64,000 nt of DNA from Alphaproteobacteria bacterium (GTDB lineage: Bacteria > Pseudomonadota > Alphaproteobacteria > Rhodobacterales > Rhodobacteraceae): positions 1 to 64,000 of the forward strand of contig JAUIFH010000004.1 of NCBI GenBank assembly GCA_030429495.1, read 5' to 3'. The notes under the pieces are model-generated. The model was not told where the DNA came from. It made no database searches and saw nothing but the letters and a program-made list of their open reading frames with translations. The position numbers were made by a program, and so were the translations under genes. Shown here in pieces: positions 44,042 to 55,891 of the stretch (its first letter is position 1; each line of letters opens with the position of its first letter).

Positions 44042-45724
44042 TTAGTCCGCGACAAGCCTGCTGGTCACGACGGTGACTTCGGGCTTCTTGCCGACCGCCT
44101 CCATCGCCACCTGCCGCACTATCCGCTTCATGGCTTCCTCGATCTTGCCGTCATCGCGCAGGACCTTGTCGGCGGCGTTGCCGAGATACTCGTCCAGGTC
44201 CACCTCCAGCAACTCGATCAGCGCGGCGCCGTTGCCGGTGCGCTCGGGCAGACCCATCGTCTCGACCCAGGCCTCGCCCAGCGGCTGATCCTCCTCGTCG
44301 AGGATGAGCGTCACGAGGACATGTCCGTTCAGCGCCATCCGGATACGGTCGCGCACGACGCCATCCATCGCCCCGATCAGGACCGTTCCGTCCAGATAGG
44401 TCCGGCCAGCTTCGATATACTCGACCACCTCGGGTTCGTTCCCCGTCAGGTCGACGACCGACCCGTTGGTCGCAAGTTCTGCCGCGATGCCCTTGCTGAT
44501 GGCGATGTTGCAATGCTCGCGCAGATGGCGGTGTTCACCATGCATCGGCAGCAGGATCTTCGGATTCAGGAGGTCATGGACCGCCTCCAGATCAGGCCGG
44601 TTGGCATGGCCTGAAACGTGGTAGAGTCCGCCGCGATCGTCGATCACGTCGACGCCGATCTCCGAATAGGCGTTCATGATACGGATGACACCGCGCTCGT
44701 TGCCGGGGATCGTCTTGGACGAGAACAGGAACGTATCCCCTTCCTTCATCTCCAGCCCAAGATACTTGCCGCGCGACAAGGCCGCCGACGCCGCTCGCCT
44801 TTCGCCCTGGCTTCCGGTCACGATCAGCATCAGATTGCCGCGTGGCACCTCTACCGCCTCTTCCGGCTGGATGATCGCCGGAAAGTCGGTCAGCACGCCG
44901 GTCTCCACCGCCGCTGTGATCATCTTCTTCATCGCCCGGCCCAACATGCAGACCGACCGGCCTGCCGCCCTGCCCGCCTCGGCCAGTGTCTTCAGCCGCG
45001 CCACGTTGGACGCGAAGGTCGTCGCAACGACCATCCCCTGTTGCGCGGCGATCAGTTCGGATAGCGGGCCCGCCAGCGTCACCTCGGACCGCCCGGGATG
45101 GGGCGAGAAGACGTTGGTTGAGTCGCAGGCCAGCACCTTGACGCCGTTACCTTCGCGCGCGATGGCGTGCCATTCCTCAGGATCGAACGGCTCACCGACG
45201 ATCGGCGTACCGTCGAGCTTGAAGTCACCGCTGTGAACGATCCGGCCCGCCGGCGTATCGATGACAAGCGCGGAGCTTTCCGGGATCGAATGGCTGACGG
45301 GTACGAACTGCACCCGGAACGGGCCGGCCTCGATCGTTTCGGGGCGCGGCTTCACGACACGGATCGCGTCAAGCGGCTGGCCCTTCTCCTCCATTTTCAG
45401 CTTGGCGATGGCGCCGGTAAAGGCGCGGGCATAGACGGGCGCCTTCAGCAGGTGCCAGAGCAGGCCGAGCGCGCCGATATGATCCTCATGCGCGTGGGTA
45501 ATGAAGATCGCGTCGATCCGGCCCGCATTTTCCTGAAGCCAGGTCGTATCGGCCATGATTAGATCTACACCGGGGGTCGTGTCCATGTCGGGGAAGGTCA
45601 CGCCCAGATCGACGACGATCAACCGTTCTTTCCCCGCCGGGCCATAGCCGTAGACATAGCAGTTCATGCCGATTTCACCGGCGCCGCCCAGCGGCAGGTA
45701 GATCAGGCGGTCTTTCGCGCTCAT
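44042..45724 (-). CDS. rnj: Ribonuclease J
   Basis: RNase J is a metallo-beta-lactamase/beta-CASP nuclease in RNA maturation and decay. The 560-aa product shows the zinc site ITHAHEDHIGAL near residue 77 and HSGDFKLDGT near 165, the ACDST motif near 200, and the beta-CASP region ending with HVSGHANRPDLE near 370 and PMHGEHRHL. It is the last gene of the nuo-birA-coaX-rnj series and overlaps the coaX stop by 4 bases (45721-45724). This order recurs across Rhodobacterales. Confidence 0.95.
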   Translation of the reverse strand: MSAKDRLIYLPLGGAGEIGMNCYVYGYGPAGKERLIVVDLGVTFPDMDTTPGVDLIMADTTWLQENAGRIDAIFITHAHEDHIGALGLLWHLLKAPVYARAFTGAIAKLKMEEKGQPLDAIRVVKPRPETIEAGPFRVQFVPVSHSIPESSALVIDTPAGRIVHSGDFKLDGTPIVGEPFDPEEWHAIAREGNGVKVLACDSTNVFSPHPGRSEVTLAGPLSELIAAQQGMVVATTFASNVARLKTLAEAGRAAGRSVCMLGRAMKKMITAAVETGVLTDFPAIIQPEEAVEVPRGNLMLIVTGSQGERRAASAALSRGKYLGLEMKEGDTFLFSSKTIPGNERGVIRIMNAYSEIGVDVIDDRGGLYHVSGHANRPDLEAVHDLLNPKILLPMHGEHRHLREHCNIAISKGIAAELATNGSVVDLTGNEPEVVEYIEAGRTYLDGTVLIGAMDGVVRDRIRMALNGHVLVTLILDEEDQPLGEAWVETMGLPERTGNGAALIELLEVDLDEYLGNAADKVLRDDGKIEEAMKRIVRQVAMEAVGKKPEVTVVTSRLVAD

Positions 45725-46500
45725 GCGGGTTCCACTTCCTTGTTGTAACGGTGGATCAGGACCAGCCCGTGCAGTGTCAGATCGTCTTCGACGCTGTCGA
45801 AGATGTCGGTGCCCTGATCGAAGAGCGGCGCAAGACCGCCGGTCGCGATCACTTTCATCGGCCGCTCCCGCTCGATCCGGATCTGGCGGACGATGCCTTC
45901 GACAAGACCGACATAGCCCCAGTAGATACCCGACTGCATACAGGCAACCGTATTCGTGCCGATGGCGGATTGCGGCTTTGTGACATCGACATGCGGCAGC
46001 GCCGCCGCCGCCATGTGCAGCGCCTCGAGCGAGGTGTTGACGCCGGGAGAGATCACGCCGCCGATATAGGCGCCGTCTGTATCGACCACGTCAAAGGTCG
46101 TGGCCGTGCCGAAATCGACGATCACGATATCACCGCCGTGGCGGTCAAACCCGCCCACCGTGTTGACCAGACGGTCGGGGCCGACGGTCGTGCCCTGATC
46201 GACGCGCGGCGCCACGGGAAGCGCGCAGTCCGGCTTGCCCACGACAAGGGGCCGGGTGTTGAAATAGCGGTCACAGAGGACGCGCAGGTTGAAGACGACG
46301 CGCGGCACGGTGGACGAGATGATGACCGCGTCGATCTCCACCGGCACCTTGTGATGCTCCATCAGCGTGGAGAACCACACGAAATACTGGTCGGCCGTGC
46401 GCTGATGTTCGGTCGTGGTGCGCAGGGTGCAACGAAACCGCTCTCCGTCCCAGACGGAGAAGACGGTGTTGGTATTGCCGGTGTCGATGCAGAGGAGCAT
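45721..46500 (-). CDS. coaX: Type III pantothenate kinase
   Basis: CoaX phosphorylates pantothenate, the first step of coenzyme A synthesis. The 259-aa product begins MLLCIDTGNTNTVFSVW, an ASKHA phosphate-1 motif with D6. It continues with the VGPDRLVNTVGGFDRHGGD segment near 100-117, which holds the active-site region, the second ASKHA motif IVDFGTATTFDVVD near 125 and GGVISPGVNTS. GGGAGG before ATG 46500 supports the start. It overlaps rnj downstream and lies 10 bases after birA. Confidence 0.95.
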   Translation of the reverse strand: MLLCIDTGNTNTVFSVWDGERFRCTLRTTTEHQRTADQYFVWFSTLMEHHKVPVEIDAVIISSTVPRVVFNLRVLCDRYFNTRPLVVGKPDCALPVAPRVDQGTTVGPDRLVNTVGGFDRHGGDIVIVDFGTATTFDVVDTDGAYIGGVISPGVNTSLEALHMAAAALPHVDVTKPQSAIGTNTVACMQSGIYWGYVGLVEGIVRQIRIERERPMKVIATGGLAPLFDQGTDIFDSVEDDLTLHGLVLIHRYNKEVEPA

Positions 46501-46510
46501 GGACCCTCCC

Positions 46511-47284
46511 TCAGAAGAATATGTCGGCGGCCGGGACGTTGCGCCGCCCCTGCGCTGTGGCGAGCACCAGGGCGCCATCCTCGGCGATGGTTTCGAACGT
46601 GCCCTCGATCGCCTCTGTCACGGTGCGCGCGGTGATCTTCTGGCCAAGCTTTGCCGCGCGGGACAGCCAGGCGTTGCGGATCGGCGCGAAGCCGTAGGTG
46701 ACAAGCTGCGCTTCCCATCGGGCAAAGGCGGCGGCGAGATAGTCGAGGAACTCCTCCGGCGCGATGCGGATGCCGGTCTCTCCGAGAACCGAAACCGGAA
46801 CCATTGCGCCTGGCTCCACCACCTCTTTGGGCGGCGCGGCGACAAGGTTGACGCCGATCCCGATAACAAGATGGCGGACCGATCCGCCCTGGCCCACACT
46901 TTCCAGCAGGATGCCGGCGACCTTGCCGCCGTTCAGCAGCACGTCATTCGGCCATTTGAGCGCGACGGTCGCGCAGGGTCCGCAGACCGTTTCCAGCGTA
47001 TCGGCGAGCGCGAGGGCAGCCACGAAACTTCTCAGCGCGGCCTCAGCGGGCGCGCCGGACGGGCGCATCACCAGCGAGGCCGCGAAATTCCCTTCGGGCG
47101 AGACCCACTCCCGCCCGCGGCGGCCGCGCGCCGCGGTCTGGCGGCGCGCGAGAATCCAGCTTGGCTGCGTCAGGTGCGACGCAAGGCGCTGCGCCTCGGA
47201 ATTGGTGCTGTCGACTTCGCCGAGGACGTGGCGCGCCACGCCGTCGGGCCAGGCCGAAAGGTTGCCCGCCCGCTCAGCGGACAA
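46511..47284 (-). CDS. birA: Biotin--[acetyl-CoA-carboxylase] ligase
   Basis: BirA attaches biotin to acetyl-CoA carboxylase carrier protein. The 257-aa product has [13 protein letters not shown] near residue 23, the biotin/AMP loop [13 protein letters not shown] near 54, the [19 protein letters not shown] signature near 110 and a C-terminal domain. The N-terminal DNA-binding repressor domain of E. coli BirA is missing, so it is a pure ligase. The start is unsure: TTG at 47284 overlaps nuoN by 11 bases, and a GTG at 47239 is possible but would remove conserved residues. Confidence 0.9.
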   Translation of the reverse strand: MSAERAGNLSAWPDGVARHVLGEVDSTNSEAQRLASHLTQPSWILARRQTAARGRRGREWVSPEGNFAASLVMRPSGAPAEAALRSFVAALALADTLETVCGPCATVALKWPNDVLLNGGKVAGILLESVGQGGSVRHLVIGIGVNLVAAPPKEVVEPGAMVPVSVLGETGIRIAPEEFLDYLAAAFARWEAQLVTYGFAPIRNAWLSRAAKLGQKITARTVTEAIEGTFETIAEDGALVLATAQGRRNVPAADIFF

Positions 47285-48713
47285 GAACTTCGGCCGCCGC
47301 CGCCGCGGCCCCCTCGATCCCGAAGAGGTTGACGATACCGACAACCATCAGGAGCGCCGAGGCTGCCAGAAGCACCATCTGCGCCGGAACGATCCGCCCG
47401 TCGAGGGCGTCGGTCTCGGTGCCGAAATACATGAAATAGACGATGCGCAGGTAGTAGAACGCGCTGATCACCGAGGCGACGGCCCCCGCAACCGCAAGCC
47501 AGACCATCCCGGCATTCACGGCCGCCATCAGCACGCCCCACTTCGCGAAGAAGCCAAGCATCGGCGGCACGCCGGCGAGGCTGAACAAGAGCACCATCAT
47601 CGCCAGCGCGCGGATTGGCGCCTGCTTCGAATAGAGGTTCAGCGCGTCGATATCCGTCACCGGCTGGCCGTCCCGCTCCATCGACAGGATGAAGGCGAAG
47701 GTGCCGACATTCATCGCGACGTAGATCGCCATGTAGATCAGCATCGCCTGCACGCCGGCCTGCGTCCCGGCTGCAAGGCCAAGCAGCGCGAAGCCCATAT
47801 GCGTGATCGAGGAATAGGCCATAAGCCGCTTGATGTTGCGCTGCCCGATCGCGGCGATCGCGCCGAGGAACATCGACAGCACCGCAATGAGGCCGACAAC
47901 CTGGCTCCAGTCGCTGACCGCCGCGCCGAAGGCGTCGTGCAGGAGGCGCGCGAACAGCGCCATCGCGGCAACTTTCGGCGCCGTCGCGAAGAAGGCCGTG
48001 ACCGGCGTCGGCGAGCCTTCGTAGACATCGGGCGTCCACATGTGGAACGGAACGGCGGACACCTTGAAGGCAAGGCCAGTGATCATGAAGACAAGGCCGA
48101 AGAGCAGGCCGATTGAGACATGGCCGCCACGGATCGTCTCGATGATCCCGTCGAAAAGGGTCGTGCCGGTAAAGCCGTAGGTCAGCGAGGCGCCGTAAAG
48201 CAGCAGACCCGAGGACAGCGCGCCGAGGACGAAGTATTTCAGCCCCGCTTCGGTCGATTTCACGCTGTCGCGGCGCAGGGACGCGACGACGTAGAGCGAC
48301 AGAGACTGCAGCTCCAGCCCCATGTAAAGCGACATCAGGTCGCCGGCGGAGACCATGATCATCATCCCGACCACCGCAAAGGCGATGAGGATCGGGAATT
48401 CGAACCGGCCAAGGCCCCGGCGCGCCATGTAGTCCTGGCTCATCGCCAGCACGGCCGCCGCGCCCAGAAGCACCGTCACCTTGGCAAAGCGCGCGAAGGC
48501 GTCGTCATTGAACATGCCGCCGAAGGCCATAACGTCGCCGGGCGCCGACAGCCCGATCCAGGCGGCGATGCCGACAAAGACCGCGACGGTCGCCCAGGTC
48601 AGCGTGCCGGTCAGTTCATCCTTGCCGGTGTAGACGGCGCCTATCAGCGCGGCCATCGCGTATATGACCAGGACCACTTCGGGCAGGATGGCGGAGAAAT
48701 CTGCGGAAATCAT
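47274..48713 (-). CDS. nuoN: NADH-quinone oxidoreductase subunit N
   Basis: NuoN is one of three antiporter-like membrane subunits of complex I. The 479-aa product has about 14 membrane helices, with conserved charged residues in the [16 protein letters not shown] (Glu), [16 protein letters not shown] (Lys) and [14 protein letters not shown] (Lys) segments that line the proton path. It is separated from nuoM by 12 bases, and its 3' end overlaps the start region of birA. The last residues are Ala-rich. Confidence 0.96.
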   Translation of the reverse strand: MISADFSAILPEVVLVIYAMAALIGAVYTGKDELTGTLTWATVAVFVGIAAWIGLSAPGDVMAFGGMFNDDAFARFAKVTVLLGAAAVLAMSQDYMARRGLGRFEFPILIAFAVVGMMIMVSAGDLMSLYMGLELQSLSLYVVASLRRDSVKSTEAGLKYFVLGALSSGLLLYGASLTYGFTGTTLFDGIIETIRGGHVSIGLLFGLVFMITGLAFKVSAVPFHMWTPDVYEGSPTPVTAFFATAPKVAAMALFARLLHDAFGAAVSDWSQVVGLIAVLSMFLGAIAAIGQRNIKRLMAYSSITHMGFALLGLAAGTQAGVQAMLIYMAIYVAMNVGTFAFILSMERDGQPVTDIDALNLYSKQAPIRALAMMVLLFSLAGVPPMLGFFAKWGVLMAAVNAGMVWLAVAGAVASVISAFYYLRIVYFMYFGTETDALDGRIVPAQMVLLAASALLMVVGIVNLFGIEGAAAAAAEVLVR

Positions 48714-48725
48714 CGCGTGTCGTCC

Positions 48726-50264
48726 TCAGTGGCTGGCAACCCGGAGCCCGGAATCGGCCGGGATCGCGGCGTGGTAGTCAGAAATCAGTGCCTCGACCGA
48801 CGGGCCGATGATGTCGGTGACAAGGCTCGGATAAACGCCAAGGATCAGCGTCATCGCAATCAGCGGCGCGAAGATCGCCTTTTCGCGGCGCGTCATGTCG
48901 GTGATCGTGCGGAGCGATTCCTTGATAAGGTCGCCGAACACGACCCGGCGGTAGAGCCAGAGCGCATAGGCCGCCGACAGGATCACGCCCGAGGTCGCGA
49001 ACAGCGCCACCCAGGTGTTGGCCTGGAAGATCCCAATCAGTGTCAGGAACTCACCCACGAAACCGGAGGTTCCCGGCAGGCCGACATTGGCCATGGTGAA
49101 GAACATGAAGATCAGCGCATAGGCCGGCATCCGGTTCACGAGTCCACCATAGGCGTCGATCTCGCGCGTGTGCATCCGGTCGTAGATCACGCCGACACAA
49201 AGGAAGAGCGCGCCGGAGATGAAGCCGTGGCTGAGCATCTGGAAGATCGCGCCATCGATGCCCTGCTGGTTCGCGGTGAAGATGCCCATCGTCACGTAGC
49301 CCATATGCGCGACCGAGGAATAGGCGATCAGCTTCTTCATGTCGGACTGCGCCAGCGCCACGAGCGAGGTGTAGACAATGGCGATGGCCGACATCCAGAA
49401 GACCAGCCCGGCAAGCATGTCCGAGGCGATCGGGAACATCGGAAGCGAGAAGCGCAAGAAGCCGTAGCCGCCCATCTTCAGAAGGATCGCCGCCAGAACG
49501 ACAGACCCCGCCGTCGGCGCCTGGACGTGGGCGTCGGGCAGCCAGGTATGGACCGGCCACATCGGCATCTTGACCGCGAACGAGGCAAAGAACGCCAGCC
49601 ACAAGAGCGTCTGCATACCCCCCACGACCCGGAAGCCGAGGATGTTCAGCGCCTCGGACGAGAACTGGTGGGCGAGCAGCGTCGGAATGTCGGTCGTGCC
49701 GGCATCGACATACATCGCGATCATCGCAACCAGCATCAGAACCGAGCCGAGGAAGGTGTAGAGGAAGAACTTGAAGGCCGCGTAGATCCGCTCCTTCCCG
49801 CCCCAGATGCCGATGATCAGGAACATCGGAATAAGGCCCGCCTCGAAGAACAGGTAGAAGAGGACGAGGTCAAGCGCCACGAAGACACCGATCATCAGCC
49901 CTTCGAGGACCAGGAAGGCGACCATGTATTCCTTCACCCGGACCGACACATCCCAGGTCGACAGGATCGTGATCGGCATCAGGAACGTGGTCAGCAGCAC
50001 GAAGAGGACGGAGATTCCGTCGACGCCGACCTTGTAGCGGAAGCCCATGATCCATTCCCGCTCCTCGACGAACTGGAACCCGGTATCGGCCGGATCGAAG
50101 CCCGAGAGCAGGAACAGCGAGACGAGGAACGTCGCCGAGGTCGCGATCAGGGCGAGCCATTTGGCGTTCGCCTGTGCCGCCGGATCGTCGCCCTTCAGGA
50201 ACAGGGCAAGGATCGCCGCCGCCACAAGGGGAACGAAGGTGATGATGGAAAGCAGGTTTTCCAT
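48726..50264 (-). CDS. nuoM: NADH-quinone oxidoreductase subunit M
   Basis: NuoM is the central antiporter-like subunit of complex I. The 512-aa product shows the [21 protein letters not shown] segment with the key Glu near residue 145, [23 protein letters not shown] near 235, and [21 protein letters not shown] near 310, all standard for NuoM. Its start ATG shares one base with the nuoL stop (TAATG at 50262-50266), so translation is coupled. Confidence 0.96.
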   Translation of the reverse strand: MENLLSIITFVPLVAAAILALFLKGDDPAAQANAKWLALIATSATFLVSLFLLSGFDPADTGFQFVEEREWIMGFRYKVGVDGISVLFVLLTTFLMPITILSTWDVSVRVKEYMVAFLVLEGLMIGVFVALDLVLFYLFFEAGLIPMFLIIGIWGGKERIYAAFKFFLYTFLGSVLMLVAMIAMYVDAGTTDIPTLLAHQFSSEALNILGFRVVGGMQTLLWLAFFASFAVKMPMWPVHTWLPDAHVQAPTAGSVVLAAILLKMGGYGFLRFSLPMFPIASDMLAGLVFWMSAIAIVYTSLVALAQSDMKKLIAYSSVAHMGYVTMGIFTANQQGIDGAIFQMLSHGFISGALFLCVGVIYDRMHTREIDAYGGLVNRMPAYALIFMFFTMANVGLPGTSGFVGEFLTLIGIFQANTWVALFATSGVILSAAYALWLYRRVVFGDLIKESLRTITDMTRREKAIFAPLIAMTLILGVYPSLVTDIIGPSVEALISDYHAAIPADSGLRVASH

Positions 50265-52405
50265 TAGTGCGCGCCCCCCGAGAGCGTCATCCAGGTGAGA
50301 AGTAGCGCGATGCCGATGACCATCGCGAAGGCGTAGGTGAAGATGTAGCCCGACTGGATCCGGCTCGCGATCCGGGTCAGCGTCGGGATGAAGCCCATCG
50401 CGACGCCGTTGATCGTCCCGTCGATGACGTTGCCATCGCCCTTCTTCCAGAGGAAGGCGCCAAGCCGCCGCGCCGGGTTCACGAAGATCGCGTCATAGAC
50501 CTCGTCGAAATACCACTTGTTGAGCAGGAACCGGTAGAGGATCGGCTGCTGTTCCGCCAGACGGCCGGGGATCGACGGGTCGCGGATGTAGAAGACATAA
50601 GCCGTGAAGAGGCCGATCAGCATGACGACGAAGGGCGAGGCCTTGACCCATTTCGGCGCATGGTGCGCGTCGTCGAGAACCTTGTTGGAGGCCTCGGACA
50701 TGTAGATCGCCCCTTCCGGCGCATGTCCGGCCATCGCGGCATTGTCGTCCGCCGCCGCAGCCTCGGTCGCGGCGTGATCGCCTTCAGCCGGGGTCTCGGA
50801 AGCAGAATGCTCGGTCGCGGCAGCGTGGTCATCCGTCGCGTCCGCCGCCGCGGCATGTTCTGCCCCGGCCTCGACGTGATGCGGCATGGCGAAGAAGCTG
50901 ACCATCCGGTCGTGATCGCCGAAGAAGGGTTTGTACCAGAGCATCCCGGCAAAGATCGCGCCGAGGGCGAGCACGCCAAGCGGTGCGACCATGGTCATCG
51001 GGCTTTCATGCGCATGCTCATGCGCGTGATGGTCACCGCGTTCGGTCCCGTAGAACGTCATGAACATGAGCCGCCACGAGTAGAACGAGGTAAACAGCGC
51101 CGCGACGACGAGCGCCCAGAACGCGAAGCCGTTGCCCGAGGCATAGGCGCTTTCGATGATCGCGTCCTTCGACAGGAAGCCAGCAAAGCCGATCGCGGTC
51201 AGGGGAATGCCCACGCCGGTAATGGCCAGCGTGCCGATCATCATCGCCCAGAACGTGTAGGGGATTTTCTTGCGAAGGCCGCCGTAGTTTCGCATGTCCT
51301 GCTCATGGTGCATCGCATGGATGACCGAACCGGCGCCAAGGAACAGCATCGCCTTGAAGAAGGCGTGCGTGAAGAGGTGGAACATCGCCGCGCCATAGAC
51401 GCCCGCACCCGCAGCCACGAACATGTAGCCAAGCTGCGAACAAGTCGAATAGGCGATGACGCGCTTGATGTCGTTCTGGACAAGGCCCACGGTCGCCGCA
51501 AAGAACGCCGTCGCGGCACCGATATACATCACGAAGCTCTTCGCCTCCGGCGCGTATTCGAAAAGCGGCGACATGCGGCAGACAAGGAAGACCCCCGCCG
51601 TCACCATGGTCGCGGCGTGGATGAGGGCGGAGACCGGCGTCGGGCCCTCCATCGCGTCCGGCAGCCAGGTGTGGAGGAAAAGCTGCGCCGATTTGCCCAT
51701 CGCGCCGACGAACAAGAGGAAGGCCAGAAGGTTCGCCGCGTTCCAGTCGGTCCAGAGGAACGACAACTGCGTCTCGGCCAGCGTCGGCGCGGCGGCGAAG
51801 ATGTCGTCCATGCCGATGCTGTCGGTCAGGAAGAACAGCCCCGCGATACCGAGCGCGAAGCCGAAGTCACCCACCCGGTTAACCACGAAGGCCTTGATCG
51901 CGGCGGCGTTGGCGGATGCCTTGCGGTAATAGAACCCGATCAGGAGGTAGGAGGCGACGCCGACGCCCTCCCACCCGAAGAACATTTGGACAAGGTTGTC
52001 GGCCGTCACCAGCATCAGCATGGCGAAGGTGAAGAACGACAGATAGGCGAAGAAGCGGGGCTTGTAGCTTTCGCCCTCGCGCCAGTTCTCGTCATGGGCC
52101 ATGTAGCCCCAGGAATAGAGGTGGACGAGCGCCGAGACCGTCGTCACCACGATCAGCATGATCGCGGTCAGCCGGTCGAGACGGATCGACCATGCCGTGT
52201 CCAGCGTCCCCGAGCGGATGTAGTCGAGGATATGGATGTGCTGGGTCGTGCCGTCGAAACCAAGGAAGACGATCCACGACAGCAGGCAGGCCAGGAACAA
52301 CAGGCCCGTCGTGACCACCTGCGCGCCCGTCTCGCCGATCACGCGCCAGCCGAAGCCGCCGATGATCGCGCCGATGAGCGGGGCAAAGAGGATGATGGAC
52401 GTCAT
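50264..52405 (-). CDS. nuoL: NADH-quinone oxidoreductase subunit L
   Basis: NuoL is the distal antiporter-like subunit with the long lateral helix. The 713-aa product has the core segments [49 protein letters not shown] and [15 protein letters not shown], plus the C-terminal helix ending MTLSGGAH. An insert of about 62 residues (about 505-566) is almost entirely Ala, His, Asp, Glu and Thr. It sits in a loop between the membrane core and the lateral helix. It overlaps nuoM by one base. Confidence 0.96.
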   Translation of the reverse strand: MTSIILFAPLIGAIIGGFGWRVIGETGAQVVTTGLLFLACLLSWIVFLGFDGTTQHIHILDYIRSGTLDTAWSIRLDRLTAIMLIVVTTVSALVHLYSWGYMAHDENWREGESYKPRFFAYLSFFTFAMLMLVTADNLVQMFFGWEGVGVASYLLIGFYYRKASANAAAIKAFVVNRVGDFGFALGIAGLFFLTDSIGMDDIFAAAPTLAETQLSFLWTDWNAANLLAFLLFVGAMGKSAQLFLHTWLPDAMEGPTPVSALIHAATMVTAGVFLVCRMSPLFEYAPEAKSFVMYIGAATAFFAATVGLVQNDIKRVIAYSTCSQLGYMFVAAGAGVYGAAMFHLFTHAFFKAMLFLGAGSVIHAMHHEQDMRNYGGLRKKIPYTFWAMMIGTLAITGVGIPLTAIGFAGFLSKDAIIESAYASGNGFAFWALVVAALFTSFYSWRLMFMTFYGTERGDHHAHEHAHESPMTMVAPLGVLALGAIFAGMLWYKPFFGDHDRMVSFFAMPHHVEAGAEHAAAADATDDHAAATEHSASETPAEGDHAATEAAAADDNAAMAGHAPEGAIYMSEASNKVLDDAHHAPKWVKASPFVVMLIGLFTAYVFYIRDPSIPGRLAEQQPILYRFLLNKWYFDEVYDAIFVNPARRLGAFLWKKGDGNVIDGTINGVAMGFIPTLTRIASRIQSGYIFTYAFAMVIGIALLLTWMTLSGGAH

Positions 52406-52411
52406 GGCTCT

Positions 52412-52717
52412 TTACCCTTTCATCACGTTGACGTCTTCGACGTCGATAGTGCCGCGGTTGCGGAAGAAACAGACGAGGATCGCAAGGCCGATCGCGGCCT
52501 CGGCGGCGGCGACAGTCAGGACGAACATCGTGAAGACCTGGCCCACAAGGTCATGCAGATAGGCCGAGAAGGCGACGAAGTTGATATTGACCGCCAGCAG
52601 CATCAGCTCGATCGACATCAGGATGACGATGACGTTCTTCCGGTTGAGGAAGATGCCGAAGATGCCGATCACGAACAATGCGGCGGCAACGCCAAGGTAA
52701 TGTGTCAGTCCGATCAT
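52412..52717 (-). CDS. nuoK: NADH-quinone oxidoreductase subunit K
   Basis: NuoK is a three-helix membrane subunit of complex I. The 101-aa product starts [18 protein letters not shown] and carries the two conserved glutamates in [17 protein letters not shown] (TM2) and [13 protein letters not shown] (TM3). GGAGGG before ATG 52717 gives the start. It lies 6 bases before nuoL and 65 after nuoJ. Confidence 0.96.
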   Translation of the reverse strand: MIGLTHYLGVAAALFVIGIFGIFLNRKNVIVILMSIELMLLAVNINFVAFSAYLHDLVGQVFTMFVLTVAAAEAAIGLAILVCFFRNRGTIDVEDVNVMKG

Positions 52718-52782
52718 TTTCGTCCCTCCGGGCTCGGCCCGATTTCTTTCGTCCCGCACCGACTAGACGGTACGGTTGGTTC

Positions 52783-53391
52783 TCAAAGCCCCTGCCCCGG
52801 CTTCACGTCCTTCAGTTCCATCGCCTTGGCCGGATCGCGCCACATCTGTTGAAGCACGTTCTGACGCTTGACGTCCTTGCGGTGGCGCAGCGTCAGCACA
52901 ATCGCCCCGATCATGGCGACCAGAAGGATCAGGCCGGCGAGTTGGAACAAGAGAATGTATTTGTCGTAGATCAGCATCCCCAGCGCAGCCGTATTCTGCA
53001 TGTCGACGGGCGTCGCCGCGCCGCGCATGGCTTCGGCTGTCTCGGCCGTCTCCCACGCCCCGAAGGCGATCCCGAGCTGCATCAGGATCACCACGCCGAT
53101 CAGAAGACCAAGCGGCATGTAGCGCGCCATCTCGCCCTTCAGTTCGGCGAAATCAACGTCGAGCATCATGACGACGAAGAGGAACAGCACCGCGACGGCG
53201 CCGACATAGACGATGATCAGCAGCATCGCCACGAACTCTGCGCCCAGCAGCACGAAGAGGCCCGCCGAGGAGAGGAAGGCGAGGATCAGCCACAGGACCG
53301 AATGGACCGGGTTGCGCGCCATGACCACCATGAGGCCCGAGGCCACCGCCGTGATGGCGAAGAGGTAGAAGGCGAAGACCATGACACTCAT
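52783..53391 (-). CDS. nuoJ: NADH-quinone oxidoreductase subunit J
   Basis: NuoJ contributes helices at the junction with the quinone module. The 202-aa product has about five membrane segments, including the conserved [50 protein letters not shown] block with its characteristic TM3. The start ATG overlaps the stop of the carboxymuconolactone-decarboxylase-like gene (ATGA, 53388-53391). Confidence 0.95.
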   Translation of the reverse strand: MSVMVFAFYLFAITAVASGLMVVMARNPVHSVLWLILAFLSSAGLFVLLGAEFVAMLLIIVYVGAVAVLFLFVVMMLDVDFAELKGEMARYMPLGLLIGVVILMQLGIAFGAWETAETAEAMRGAATPVDMQNTAALGMLIYDKYILLFQLAGLILLVAMIGAIVLTLRHRKDVKRQNVLQQMWRDPAKAMELKDVKPGQGL

Positions 53392-53795
53392 GCGTTGTCC
53401 CCCATCTCGTCGAAGACCTTCTGCGCGATTTCCAGCGCGCGGGTCATGGCGGGCACGCCGCCGAACATGCTCATCTGGTAGATCACTTCCGCGATCTCCC
53501 GCTTCGTCGCCCCGGCCTCAAGCGCGTGGCGGATCGTCAGCTTCATCTGCGGTTCTGCCTGCGCACCAAGGACGGTCAGCGCAGCCACCGTGACCAGAAG
53601 CCGTGTCCGGGCATCAAGCCCCTCGCGGTTGAAGGTCTTGCCGAACCACATCTCCATCATGTCCTTCGACATGGTGGGGAAGAGCTTGTCGAGTTCGACG
53701 CCCTTGAAATTCTCCAAGGCAGGATTGAAGGCGCGGGCCATCTCCTGGCCCTGCTCCATCATCTGCTGGAAGAGTTTTCCGAAGGCGTCGGTCAT
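53388..53795 (-). CDS. Carboxymuconolactone decarboxylase-like protein in the nuo operon
   Basis: The 135-aa product has the helical CMD/AhpD fold: [65 protein letters not shown]. The Cys-x-x-Cys of the peroxidase members is absent, which leaves the decarboxylase-like type without a visible redox pair. It is placed between nuoI and nuoJ and overlaps nuoJ by 4 bases, so it is made with complex I. A role in complex I assembly or quinone handling is speculation. It begins at ATG 53795; a hairpin cluster lies upstream. Confidence 0.85.
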   Translation of the reverse strand: MTDAFGKLFQQMMEQGQEMARAFNPALENFKGVELDKLFPTMSKDMMEMWFGKTFNREGLDARTRLLVTVAALTVLGAQAEPQMKLTIRHALEAGATKREIAEVIYQMSMFGGVPAMTRALEIAQKVFDEMGDNA

Positions 53796-53817
53796 TGCGA
53801 TACCTCGCCACCTTCCG

Positions 53818-53901
53818 CCCGTGCGCAAGCACGGGCAGCGCCCGACCCGCCCCCCAGGGCGGGCGCTTCACGCCCACCCTCGGGCCGGGCGCTGCCCGTG
53901 C
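53818..53901 (-). promoter_or_regulatory. Nested, mutually exclusive hairpins between nuoI and the CMD-like gene
   Basis: A perfect 16-bp inverted repeat (gcacgggcagcgcccg at 53829-53844, cgggcgctgcccgtgc at 53886-53901) spans 73 bases, with smaller GC stems inside. The arm at 53829-53835 can instead pair with cccgtgc at 53818-53824 through a GCAA tetraloop. The two folds exclude each other, as in attenuators. No U run is present. Confidence 0.6.
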
Positions 53902-53934
53902 CCCAACCGGGTGCGATATGTGTCAGGCAAAGGG

Positions 53935-55468
<1,534 letters not shown>

Positions 55469-55492
55469 TCTTTGTCCCTCAGCCGTCCTTCC

Positions 55493-55888
55493 TCAGACCG
55501 TCGGTATGCCGCGTTCGGCGCAATCGGCCGCCGCCACGCCCGCGTCGATCTTGGTTGCTCCGCGGGGCAGTGCCGGCGTGATGCTGTAAACAGCATCCGC
55601 GCTCCAAACGCCACCCTCTTCCTTCACATAAACCCGCACCTTGCGCGCGAATCCGTAGTCTTTTTCCAAGGCATAGCCCGCGACGACACAGTCGGCATAA
55701 TCCTCGACCTGCTCCGGTCCGGACGCGCGCTCCATCGTCACGAAAAACGCGTGCAGATCTTCGCCCAGCGCGTGATGCTCCGCACTGCCATAGACCGGTG
55801 CCCGGGTCGCGGTATCGGTTTCCGCGCAGGCCGACAGCGCGCCGCCGAAGACGAGCATCAGGGCCGGTATCGCGGTCCGTCTGGTCAT
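55493..55888 (-). CDS. Small lipoprotein between nuoG and nuoH
   Basis: This 131-aa product is unrecognised. It has a lipoprotein signal (MTRRTAIPALMLVFGGALSACAETD, Cys at residue 21). The mature part is acidic with Cys near residues 67 and 124, which could form a disulfide: DYADCVVAGYALEK and VAAADCAERG. It starts 3 bases after nuoG and precedes nuoH by 24 bases, so it is made with complex I. Whether it is part of the complex is unknown. Confidence 0.7.
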   Translation of the reverse strand: MTRRTAIPALMLVFGGALSACAETDTATRAPVYGSAEHHALGEDLHAFFVTMERASGPEQVEDYADCVVAGYALEKDYGFARKVRVYVKEEGGVWSADAVYSITPALPRGATKIDAGVAAADCAERGIPTV

Positions 55889-55891
55889 TCC

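Noticed and set aside
48120-50267. 715-codon plus-strand open frame opposite nuoM/nuoN
   Set aside because: It is an antisense shadow of conserved membrane genes in GC-rich DNA; its product is almost all Arg, Asp, His and Gly with no domain.
50660-52852. 730-codon plus-strand open frame opposite nuoL/nuoK
   Set aside because: It is antisense to nuoL and nuoK, with charged low-complexity composition and no ribosome binding site.
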